A stretch of 10,991 bases of DNA from Planctomycetota bacterium (lineage in GTDB: Bacteria; Planctomycetota; Phycisphaerae; UBA1845). Of the stretch, positions 1-5,502 are shown one piece after another (within the stretch, counting starts at the first letter, position 1; every line of letters starts with the position of its first letter). The stretch is taken from assembly GCA_022561415.1 (NCBI GenBank), contig JADFRH010000046.1:1-10991 (forward strand), read 5' to 3'. A program made the translations under genes and the position numbers. The notes beneath the pieces were generated by a model, which was given only the letters and a program-made list of their open reading frames with translations, made no database searches and had not been told where the DNA came from.

Positions 1-1080
1 GCCAACGGTGACTCCGGAGAGCCTGCTTTCGGGGATCAGAAGATTCAGCCACATGACGTCGAGATCGGCCAGTGTGAACAGCGGTGTGCCCGGTACGGCA
101 GCCTCACCGACCACGGCCGATCGTTCGACGAGGGTGCCCCCGAACGGGGCATGAACGTGAACGAGTGATGAGCTCGATTTCGTTTCCTCCACGTCGCGCA
201 CTTCCCCGGCCGTGAAACCCAGATTGATGAGGCGTTGCCGGGCGGACGACACGGTCAATTGAGCCATGAGAAACTCGGCCTCCGCTTGTTGGAAGTTCCG
301 TGCCGCTGATATCTCCTTCTCGACGAGTCGTCTCTCACGCTCATAGGCGAGCCGCTGCACGCGCTCCTTCACGATCGCGACGAGAAGATCCCGCTTGGCG
401 TCGGCGACTTCGGAAGAGGCGATCTCTACCAGAAGCTCGCCCTCCTCGACGGAATCACCGAGGTCAGCGTGGACGCTGTGAATGACTCCCCGCGCAAGCG
501 GGGTCACGCGGGCGAGGCGATTCTGGTTGTACCGAACCTCGCAGAAGACCTTGATGCTCGCCGTCATGTCGGAAAGTCGTGGGCGCCCGGTACGGATTCC
601 GGCTTTGGCGGCCGAAGCGAGCGACGGCAGACGTACCTTCAGGCTGTCGCCGGGCGCCAGTCTTCCCGCGAGCTGAGGCTGGCAGATGCCGCACTCGAGC
701 TCTGCAATGCGGTGTTCGTTGCACCACAGACCCTGATCGCCCTCCGCGGCGCCATGATCGTGGCCCGCATGGTCGTCGTCCGTTGCGCCGGTTTTTCGGT
801 TGTCTAGCTCGGGGTGGCAGATGAAGCACTCGTCCTCATACACGCCGTGTTCGCCGCACCACAGACGATTCGGATCGCGAGCCGCAGGCTTTAGCCTGCG
901 CGGTGACTCGATCGCCGAAAGAGCCGCTCCCTTACGGTCGCGGTACGGATTCGTTGCCTCATGTTGGTGACCGCCCTGTCCCGGGCCGGATGCGGCTGCG
1001 CGACGGGTCATCACCCCTGTGGAAGCCGCCAGCAAGACGACCGCCAACGATAGACCGGTTTTGTGCCGTGTTATGAACAT
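1..1080 (-). CDS. RND efflux periplasmic adaptor (CusB/CzcB/HlyD family), C-terminus cut by window edge
   Basis: I translated the minus strand from an ATG at 1080; it stays open for 360 codons to position 1, so the C-terminus is missing. Residues 1-30 look like a signal peptide (basic start, hydrophobic LSLAVVLLAAS). Residues 73-92 and 118-137 are two copies of a cysteine motif, W-C-x-E-H-x4-E-x-E-C-x-I-C-x-P-x-L, joined by a His/Asp linker (DDDHAGHDHG). From about 165 the protein matches the membrane-fusion family: a barrel-sandwich half (ARGVIHSV..GDSVEEGE), an alpha-hairpin at about 220-285, then the second half and beta-barrel (VHAPFGGTLVERSAVVGEAV-like, then LFTLADLDVMWLNL). Such adaptors bridge an inner-membrane RND pump and an outer-membrane channel and can hand metal to the pump. 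The start lies 12 bp after the stop of the outer-membrane channel gene, so they form an operon. The family call is secure; the metal is not (Cu, Zn, Cd or Co are all possible). Confidence 0.9.
   Translation of the reverse strand, partial: MFITRHKTGLSLAVVLLAASTGVMTRRAAASGPGQGGHQHEATNPYRDRKGAALSAIESPRRLKPAARDPNRLWCGEHGVYEDECFICHPELDNRKTGATDDDHAGHDHGAAEGDQGLWCNEHRIAELECGICQPQLAGRLAPGDSLKVRLPSLASAAKAGIRTGRPRLSDMTASIKVFCEVRYNQNRLARVTPLARGVIHSVHADLGDSVEEGELLVEIASSEVADAKRDLLVAIVKERVQRLAYERERRLVEKEISAARNFQQAEAEFLMAQLTVSSARQRLINLGFTAGEVRDVEETKSSSSLVHVHAPFGGTLVERSAVVGEAAVPGTPLFTLADLDVMWLNLLIPESRLSGVTVG
670..864 (-). repeat. Tandem cysteine motif coding repeats in the adaptor
   Basis: This segment encodes the two 20-residue motifs W-C-x-E-H-x4-E-x-E-C-x-I-C-x-P-x-L. 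Their tryptophans (W74 and W119) are 45 residues apart. Each copy offers three cysteines, one histidine and several acidic residues. The linker adds three more histidines. This is a protein-level repeat; the two DNA copies are diverged. Confidence 0.75.
883..900. repeat. GC-rich palindrome inside the adaptor coding sequence
   Basis: An 8-bp perfect inverted repeat, CGCAGGCT-tt-AGCCTGCG, lies in codons for residues 61-66 of the adaptor, in a low-complexity linker before the first cysteine motif. The reading frame continues through it as RRLKPA. Its form resembles the short palindromic elements seen between genes elsewhere in this window and in planctomycete-like genomes. That kinship is inferred. 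Confidence 0.5.
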
Positions 1081-1092
1081 TCTTGGTTCTCG

Positions 1093-2493
1093 CTAGTCGT
1101 CATTGTTCTGTTTAGGTTCTTGGCGGGTTGCGAATTGGTCCTCCGGGCAGGCCGTCGCCCGTTCCAATTCGATCCTTGCCAAAGCGCCGTCCCGCAAAAT
1201 CTCGACCCGACCCGCGTGTGCGTCTCGCAGCGCGCGCTGCGCCTGCAGCACCGACACCAGCGGAATCTTGCCTGCACGGTACGCCTCACGCGCCAGGTCC
1301 AGGCTCGACTCTTTGAGAGGGAGCAATTCGCTTTCGTAGAAGTGCGCCGTATCCCACACTGCCCGTGTAAGCTCATGGGCCAGCCGCACGTCGTGCGCCA
1401 CATCGACGACCATCGACCGCAGCCGCTTGACGGCCTCCGCCTGGGCATACCCCGCCCTGGCGATCTGCGCCTGATTCTGATCGAAGATCGGCAGTTCGAT
1501 ACTCAGTGTCGGGCCGAACACCGAACCTCCGTCGCGCGCCTCGCGCTCATACGCCACACCCAATTCAACAACGCGAAACAGGCTCTGCTCTTGCAAATCG
1601 AGTTTCGCGGCGAGCGTTTGCAGCAGGTTGCGCGCAGCGGACAGGTCGAAACGGTTCTCGGCCGCGACTTGCAGCAGGCGCTCCAGACTCACGGCCGGCG
1701 GTCGCGCGGTTGGAAGTTCATCCACGAGCTCGGTATCGAACTGCGCCAGCGGCAGACCCAGCGTGCGCATGAGCTTGCTCCGCGCTTCAAAAGCGTTCTG
1801 CCTGGCGACGCGGACGAGTAGCTCGACGGACTGCAACTCGGATCGGGTAAGATCGACGTCGACGCCGCTTACGGCGCCGGCATCACGAAGCGTCTCGGTG
1901 AGCCGCAACAGTCGCTCGGCCGCCTGTCGATCCTGGCGCGAGATCGCCAGGAGCCTCGCCGCCGCAATCGCTCGGAAATACGCGGCCTTCGCGTCCGTGG
2001 CGAGTTGCGCCGCGTCGTGCGCGATGGTGAATATGACCTGGGTGAGTTCGCGCCGGGCTATTTTGTGGCGAGTCGGTATCCGCCACAGATCGACAATGTT
2101 CCGCGCAATGCCAGCTTCGATGTTGGTGAGCCCGCCGCCGGAGGGAAACCGGGTCGAGACGCCGAGCGACGGATTGCTCAGTAGCCGCGACTGCACCACG
2201 TCGGCCCGCGCCATGCCGATCCGCAGGAACGAGGCCTGCAACCTCGGATTGTTCAGCAGGGCGACCTCCACGGCCTCGTCCGCCGTCAACCCGCCCTCGA
2301 GCAGCGAGCGCACCTTGGCGTCAACGATCGCATCGTCGCCGGGCCGGTAGACATGCGCCGAACCGGTCGCCCGCGCGATGAGCGACACCGCACGCCCGTA
2401 ATCGGGTTTGGGTTCAACGGTCGCGCACCCGCCAAAGGCGAGGCTCAGCGAGATCGCCATCGATCTACCGAATCGTTTCAGAACTCCACTCAT
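1093..2493 (-). CDS. TolC-family outer-membrane efflux lipoprotein (CusC-like)
   Basis: A protein of 466 residues, usual for the outer-membrane factor family. The N-terminus has a basic start and a hydrophobic stretch ending in SLAFGGC, which fits a lipobox with Cys23 as the lipidated residue. Phe at -3 is not the commonest choice. The body is alanine/arginine-rich helix in two related halves, with signatures typical of OEP domains: LTADEAVEVALLNNPRLQAS at about 68, GVDVDLTRSELQ at about 208, and LDLAREAYRAGKIPLVSVLQAQRAL at about 385-410. These proteins form the trimeric channel through which RND pumps expel substrates. It is the middle gene of the efflux operon, 114 bp after the small cysteine-rich protein and 12 bp before the adaptor. 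A weak purine stretch (ACGAGAG) precedes the ATG. Metal rather than drug export is inferred from its neighbours. Confidence 0.92.
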   Translation of the reverse strand: MSGVLKRFGRSMAISLSLAFGGCATVEPKPDYGRAVSLIARATGSAHVYRPGDDAIVDAKVRSLLEGGLTADEAVEVALLNNPRLQASFLRIGMARADVVQSRLLSNPSLGVSTRFPSGGGLTNIEAGIARNIVDLWRIPTRHKIARRELTQVIFTIAHDAAQLATDAKAAYFRAIAAARLLAISRQDRQAAERLLRLTETLRDAGAVSGVDVDLTRSELQSVELLVRVARQNAFEARSKLMRTLGLPLAQFDTELVDELPTARPPAVSLERLLQVAAENRFDLSAARNLLQTLAAKLDLQEQSLFRVVELGVAYEREARDGGSVFGPTLSIELPIFDQNQAQIARAGYAQAEAVKRLRSMVVDVAHDVRLAHELTRAVWDTAHFYESELLPLKESSLDLAREAYRAGKIPLVSVLQAQRALRDAHAGRVEILRDGALARIELERATACPEDQFATRQEPKQNNDD

Positions 2494-2607
2494 GGATTGC
2501 TCTCGTTTCCGCCACGCAGCCGATACTGCAACGGCTTAGATCACTCCCTGCTGCGCAATGCGCACGGGGTGAGCCACTACGGACTCAACGTGTATGGAAC
2601 GAGAGAA

Positions 2608-2958
2608 TCAGACGAGAAGCGGAATGTCGGACGGCGCGAACGGCCGCCGCGCTTCTTGGAGGATGAGGGAGTATCTTTGCGAGAAGCAGTTCGACGGGCC
2701 GCACGAACAGGACGAACCGGCCCGATCGATCTCGGCAACGAAGGTCACGAAAACGGCCGTGGACGCCTGGGCACGCTGCCGCGTAGCCGCCGACAACTGG
2801 CCGCACGGATCGTCATCGCAGCCCTCTTCATGCCGGCAGTTGGTTCCCGATGTGCAGTCGCAGACATGGCCGATGAAACCGCCCATGCACAGCACCGGCA
2901 ACAGCACCAAAGCCCAGATCGAAAACAGAATGGCCGAACCTCTTCGTGGCATCATCAC
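2608..2958 (-). CDS. Small exported cysteine-rich protein at the head of the metal efflux operon
   Basis: An open frame of 116 codons (GTG start at 2958; an in-frame ATG at 2955 is equally possible). It starts with basic residues and a hydrophobic segment (ILFSIWALVLLPVLC, residues 10-24), which looks like a signal peptide. The mature part has eight cysteines in two clusters: C33-x-C35-x5-C41-x5-C47-x4-C52, with HEE and DDD between, and C84-x-C86-x4-C91. The C-terminus is PFAPSDIPLLV. The pattern suggests a periplasmic or cell-surface metal binder, or a disulphide-rich protein. I cannot name a family with certainty, although similar short Cys/His proteins seem to precede CusC-type genes in planctomycete-like genomes (recollection, not searched). 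It shares strand and spacing with the channel gene 114 bp downstream. No strong ribosome binding site is seen. The plus-strand frames over this region lack any recognisable protein and are treated as shadows. Confidence 0.6.
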   Translation of the reverse strand: MMMPRRGSAILFSIWALVLLPVLCMGGFIGHVCDCTSGTNCRHEEGCDDDPCGQLSAATRQRAQASTAVFVTFVAEIDRAGSSCSCGPSNCFSQRYSLILQEARRPFAPSDIPLLV

Positions 2959-2969
2959 ATACGAATCTT

Positions 2970-2993
2970 GGCAGGGTCAGCCCGGCTTGTCAA
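2970..2993 (-). promoter_or_regulatory. Possible sigma70-like promoter for the efflux operon
   Basis: Reading the minus strand, a perfect -35 box TTGACA (2988-2993) is followed by a weak -10 candidate, CAAGAT at 17-bp or AAGATT at 18-bp spacing. It sits just ahead of the small cysteine-rich protein gene. Only three of six -10 bases match, so this is tentative. The poor -10 would suit an activated promoter. Confidence 0.3.
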
Positions 2994-3002
2994 CGCATGG
3001 TC

Positions 3003-3020
3003 GTAACCGCGCGGTAACGG
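3003..3020. promoter_or_regulatory. Palindrome and direct repeat upstream of the efflux operon (possible operator)
   Basis: ACCGCGCGGT at 3006-3015 is a perfect 10-bp palindrome. It is embedded in two direct GTAAC words (3003-3007 and 3014-3018) spaced 11 bp apart, about one helical turn. The site lies about 10 bp upstream of the candidate -35 box of the efflux operon. A regulator site is plausible, but no regulator gene is in the window. Confidence 0.3.
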
Positions 3021-3137
3021 ATGGCACCAAGACGAACGCCCGCTGAATCCAAAACCGTCCTAACAGTCTCGTTATCGGTACCGGCGGTGCGGGACTGAAG
3101 AAGTCCGGAAAGCGTTGAGCCAATGCGCTCGACGATG

Positions 3138-4379
3138 CTACTCCAGCGGGTTGATCGTCAGGCCGGTGGCTAGTTTGGGGTGGAAATAGGTGCTTTTTTG
3201 CGGCATCAGTCCGCCGGCTTCGCTTACGGCGCGTAGGTGTGCCATAGGTGTGGCATTGAGCAGCAGGGCGACGCCGCTCTCCTCCTTGGCGACGGCCTTG
3301 GCGGCCTCGGCCGACTTGGCGTAGCGAACCTCGGGGGCGCGACCCAGCTTTCTCTCGAACAGGTCGTCGATCAAATACCGGTGGAGATAGGCGTAATCAA
3401 GCTTGTGCCAGGCCTCACACTGATCGGGCTCGAGGCTCGACAGGATGCTTCGCTTCGAGAATCGCAGCGGCGTCACCTGGTCGGTGTTGCCGTTCACGAG
3501 TCGAACATCCGCGTCGACCTCCTCGCACGGCTCAGTTCCTTCGGACCAGGCTTCACTGAGGCTTTCGACGGTCACGTTCGCCAGCGCCCGGTGGTAGGGA
3601 AGGATCAGGCAACCGGGATCGTCCATACTGGCCAGCACGAACATGATGTAGTTGGCCGGATGGTCGTCGGGCAATGACTCGCCTGCTTGCTCAGTCAGCC
3701 AGTCGCGATAGAGCAGGGCCGTGCCGTAACGGTGGTGGCCGTCGGCGATGTAGACTTTTCTGTCGGCCATCTCGGCCACTACGGCGTCAATCACGCCGCC
3801 GTCCGTAACGACCCACATTCGGTTCTCGACGTCGCCCACCCTTCCAGTTGCGTCGGGTTCCCGATCGGCCACCTCGGCGAACGCCCTGTCGATACGGTCT
3901 TCCGGATCGGTGTACATGCCCAGGATCGCGGAGAGCTGGCACTTCGTGGCCTTCATCAGCGCGAGCCGGTCTTCCTTGGGTCCGCCGAAGGTCTTTTCGT
4001 GCGGGAGGATCGAGCCTTCCGAGAACGGCGTCAGGCGAATGCGGGCGATGAACTTCCGCCGCGTGTAGGACTTGCCCTCGTGCATGAAAATCTGGTGATA
4101 GAGATAGAGTGCGGGTTCTGCTTCGCGGATGAGCGTGCCGTCTGCCAGCCAGCGATCGAGCAGGGCGGCCGACTTCGCGTAGGCCTCTGGGGGGCCGGCC
4201 GACTTCGGCGGAACGTGCGGAAGATCGATCGCGACGATGTTGCGGTCGCTGCGCGTGAGCAGGGCGTCTTTGTCACGCTGATCGAGCACGTCGTAGGGCG
4301 GCGCCAGGTGCGCGGAGATGTCGCCGTCGCCGGGCGCCGGGTCGAACCGTATGGCCGCAAAGGGCTTCACTTCGGGCAT
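3138..4379 (-). CDS. DUF1015 family protein
   Basis: From the ATG at 4379 the protein is 413 residues, the usual size for DUF1015. Family hallmarks are present: MPEVKPFAAIRFDP at the N-terminus, APPYDVL (26-32), LPHEKTFGGPKEDRL (125-139), ADGHHRYGTAL (212-222), and the C-terminal MPQKSTYFHPKLATGL (392-407). The start is chosen because it begins the conserved N-terminus and has an AAGGA ribosome binding site 7 bases upstream. The frame stays open further upstream to 4784, but that extension is Pro/Arg-rich low-complexity sequence lying antisense to the next gene. The biochemical role of DUF1015 is not established. The His-rich ADGHHRYG motif and conserved acidic residues suggest an enzyme or nucleotide/metal site, probably cytosolic as no signal peptide is seen. 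It is divergent from a QueC-like gene. Confidence 0.88.
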   Translation of the reverse strand: MPEVKPFAAIRFDPAPGDGDISAHLAPPYDVLDQRDKDALLTRSDRNIVAIDLPHVPPKSAGPPEAYAKSAALLDRWLADGTLIREAEPALYLYHQIFMHEGKSYTRRKFIARIRLTPFSEGSILPHEKTFGGPKEDRLALMKATKCQLSAILGMYTDPEDRIDRAFAEVADREPDATGRVGDVENRMWVVTDGGVIDAVVAEMADRKVYIADGHHRYGTALLYRDWLTEQAGESLPDDHPANYIMFVLASMDDPGCLILPYHRALANVTVESLSEAWSEGTEPCEEVDADVRLVNGNTDQVTPLRFSKRSILSSLEPDQCEAWHKLDYAYLHRYLIDDLFERKLGRAPEVRYAKSAEAAKAVAKEESGVALLLNATPMAHLRAVSEAGGLMPQKSTYFHPKLATGLTINPLE

Positions 4380-4386
4380 GGCTGAA

Positions 4387-4391
4387 TCCTT
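4387..4391 (-). promoter_or_regulatory. Ribosome binding site deciding the DUF1015 start
   Basis: AAGGA on the minus strand, 7 bases before the ATG at 4379. It supports that start over any in the longer open frame. Confidence 0.6.
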
Positions 4392-4426
4392 GGCTTTGCT
4401 GTCAAGAAAACCTGTCGAGCTGGCCG

Positions 4427-4455
4427 AGCGTAGCCGTACATGCGCCGCGTAGCAA
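4427..4455 (-). promoter_or_regulatory. Weak candidate promoter for the DUF1015 gene
   Basis: On the minus strand, TTGCTA (4450-4455) and TACGCT (4427-4432) are separated by 17 bp and lie about 50 bp before the start codon. They match the sigma70 consensus at four and three of six bases respectively. Position and spacing are right but the boxes are poor. Confidence 0.2.
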
Positions 4456-4563
4456 TACCAATGCCGTGGCACCGGTTTCGGCGTCTTGGGAATCGTTGGG
4501 CGCGCCACGAACCGTCTGCCGATACGAACAGTCAGGGTGGCGTTTCTCGGCCTGTCCGGCAAG

Positions 4564-4579
4564 CCCCGGCGCGCCGGGG
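4564..4579. repeat. 16-bp perfect GC palindrome between direct repeats, ahead of the QueC-like gene
   Basis: CCCCGGCGCGCCGGGG is its own reverse complement over all 16 bases. It is flanked by two copies of CGGCAAGCC (4557-4565, overlapping its left edge, and 4581-4589). A further small inverted repeat, CCGA-ctgtg-TCGG (4588-4600), follows directly and abuts the ribosome binding site of the next gene. It could be a dimeric operator or a leader RNA hairpin. Confidence 0.5.
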
Positions 4580-4600
4580 TCGGCAAGCCGACTGTGTCGG

Positions 4601-4606
4601 AAGGAG
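4601..4606 (+). promoter_or_regulatory. Strong ribosome binding site deciding the QueC-like start
   Basis: AAGGAG, 9 bases before the GTG at 4616. It fixes that GTG as the start, although the frame is open upstream to 4466. Confidence 0.75.
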
Positions 4607-4615
4607 AAGACCGAC

Positions 4616-5284
4616 GTGTCTCGAATCGTGGTGCTGGCAAGTGGGGGCGTGAAGACGGCGGTGGCGGCCACCGTGGTCGGGAAGGGGAACGAACTGACTC
4701 TCTTTCACGCGGATTTCGGGCAGCCCTCGGCCGAGACGGAGCGGGCGTGTGTTCACGAGTTGGCACGCAGCCTGGCGGCGGCAAAGGTTCTCGGTCTCGA
4801 CCTGCCGCACGTCGGGCAGCTACGGGGCGATTCTTCGGCGCCGGCGGATCGGATCACTACCTCGCCTGCGGACTACTTCGGCCTGCTGCCCATGCTGCTG
4901 TCGGTGGCTATGGAGAGCGCCCAGCGCGTCGGGGCGACGTCGGTGGTGACGGGTTTCTCTCGGTTTTGCGATGCCGCCCATCTGGGTCTGTTCGGCGCGG
5001 GCGGCCGAGTCGAAGGCATGCCCGAGTTCATCCATTCGTTCAACGTCATGATCGACAGCCTCTACCCGCGCGGTTCGCGCGTGTCGGTCGATGCACCGCT
5101 GATGGACATGAACTATTCGGACGTGGTTCGCCTGGGCAGGCACCTGGGTGCCCCGCTGGAGGCCACATGGACCTGTCGGCAGCGCGGCCCACGCCCCTGC
5201 GGTCGGTGCGAGCCGTGCAAGGCCCGTTCCGCGGCATTCGAAGAGAACGTCGCGCCCTCTGAAGAGAGCGTCAAGGCCGGATAA
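4616..5284 (+). CDS. QueC-like (7-cyano-7-deazaguanine synthase superfamily) protein with altered ATP loop
   Basis: A protein of 222 residues, typical of QueC (about 220-230). It begins at GTG with a strong AAGGAG upstream. QueC-like features include the N-terminal strand and glycine loop (IVVLASGG, 4-11), HADFGQ (31-36), PEFIHSFN (136-143), APLMDM (160-165), DVVRLGRHLGAPLEATW (169-185), and four cysteines C187-x7-C195-x2-C198-x2-C201 matching the zinc site. QueC normally uses ATP to turn 7-carboxy-7-deazaguanine into preQ0 for queuosine synthesis. Here the PP-loop SGGxDS is SGGVKT (K13, T14), and the usual PGRN-type segment reads DYFGLLPMLL (87-96). Loss of the Asp-Ser pair makes standard adenylation doubtful. 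It may be a divergent paralogue with another substrate. No queD, queE or queF is in the window. It is divergent from the DUF1015 gene. Confidence 0.8.
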   Translation: MSRIVVLASGGVKTAVAATVVGKGNELTLFHADFGQPSAETERACVHELARSLAAAKVLGLDLPHVGQLRGDSSAPADRITTSPADYFGLLPMLLSVAMESAQRVGATSVVTGFSRFCDAAHLGLFGAGGRVEGMPEFIHSFNVMIDSLYPRGSRVSVDAPLMDMNYSDVVRLGRHLGAPLEATWTCRQRGPRPCGRCEPCKARSAAFEENVAPSEESVKAG

Positions 5285-5377
5285 CGCCCGATAGTCCGCG
5301 CAGCGTTTGACGGGCCTGTAAGTCAGAAGGGTCCGGATTCAGGAACGTTGTCGCGATCCTGCACACCAAGCGGTCGG

Positions 5378-5406
5378 TTGATTCGGGCAGACCGCACTTC
5401 TATCAT
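5378..5406 (+). promoter_or_regulatory. Sigma70-like promoter for the subtilase gene
   Basis: TTGATT (5378-5383) and TATCAT (5401-5406) are separated by exactly 17 bp. They match consensus at four and five of six bases. This is the best promoter-like pair seen in the window. Transcription would start near 5413, giving a leader of about 90-150 bases depending on the true start codon. Confidence 0.6.
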
Positions 5407-5450
5407 AATCACGGGGCATCGCAGCGCGCAAAGGGGTCCGAAAACCACAT

Positions 5451-5463
5451 TGTACGCCGTACA
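5451..5463. promoter_or_regulatory. Inverted repeat TGTAC-gcc-GTACA in the subtilase leader
   Basis: A perfect 5-3-5 inverted repeat lies about 45 bp downstream of the -10 box and three bases before the first in-frame ATG (5467). It could be an operator or a small leader hairpin. Its role is unknown. Confidence 0.35.
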
Positions 5464-5502
5464 TCCATGGGGTGGCCGGCGCGACAACGTCGTGACAGCA
5501 CC

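Noticed and set aside
1628..2350. Long plus-strand open frame opposite the TolC-like gene
   Set aside because: It is Ser/Arg/Ala-rich with no family features and is a typical mirror of a GC-rich gene on the other strand.
2540..2575. TGCGCAATGCGCA repeat in the gap before the TolC-like gene
   Set aside because: It is only a short GC-rich repeat with an imperfect stem; not enough to call a regulatory site.
2884..2889. Lipobox around Cys24 of the small cysteine-rich protein
   Set aside because: The residue before the cysteine is Leu rather than Ala, Gly or Ser, so a normal signal peptide is more likely.
2353..3046. Two overlapping plus-strand frames across the small cysteine-rich gene
   Set aside because: They lack export signals or motifs, and they overlap the TolC-like gene start; the minus-strand frame has a signal peptide and ordered cysteines.
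3092..3106. GGACT-gaaga-AGTCC hairpin after the DUF1015 stop
   Set aside because: The stem is only 5 bp and there is no T-run, so it is not supported as a terminator.
3687..4385. Plus-strand open frame of 232 codons opposite the DUF1015 gene
   Set aside because: It is the complement of a well-conserved gene, with no recognisable motif or signal of its own.
4400..4405. Perfect TTGACA on the minus strand ahead of the DUF1015 gene
   Set aside because: A -10 box at the right distance would fall on the start codon and none is present.
4466..4615. Upstream extension of the QueC-like frame
   Set aside because: The strong AAGGAG before GTG 4616 and the family length fit the shorter protein; the extension covers palindromes and lacks any recognisable sequence.
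4557..4615. preQ1 riboswitch upstream of the QueC-like gene
   Set aside because: The leader shows palindromes but not the short H-type pseudoknot with an A-rich tail, and the gene itself is a doubtful QueC.
4380..4784. N-terminal extension of the DUF1015 frame by 135 codons
   Set aside because: The extension is Pro/Arg-rich, lies antisense to the QueC-like gene, and the conserved family N-terminus with its ribosome binding site begins at 4379.
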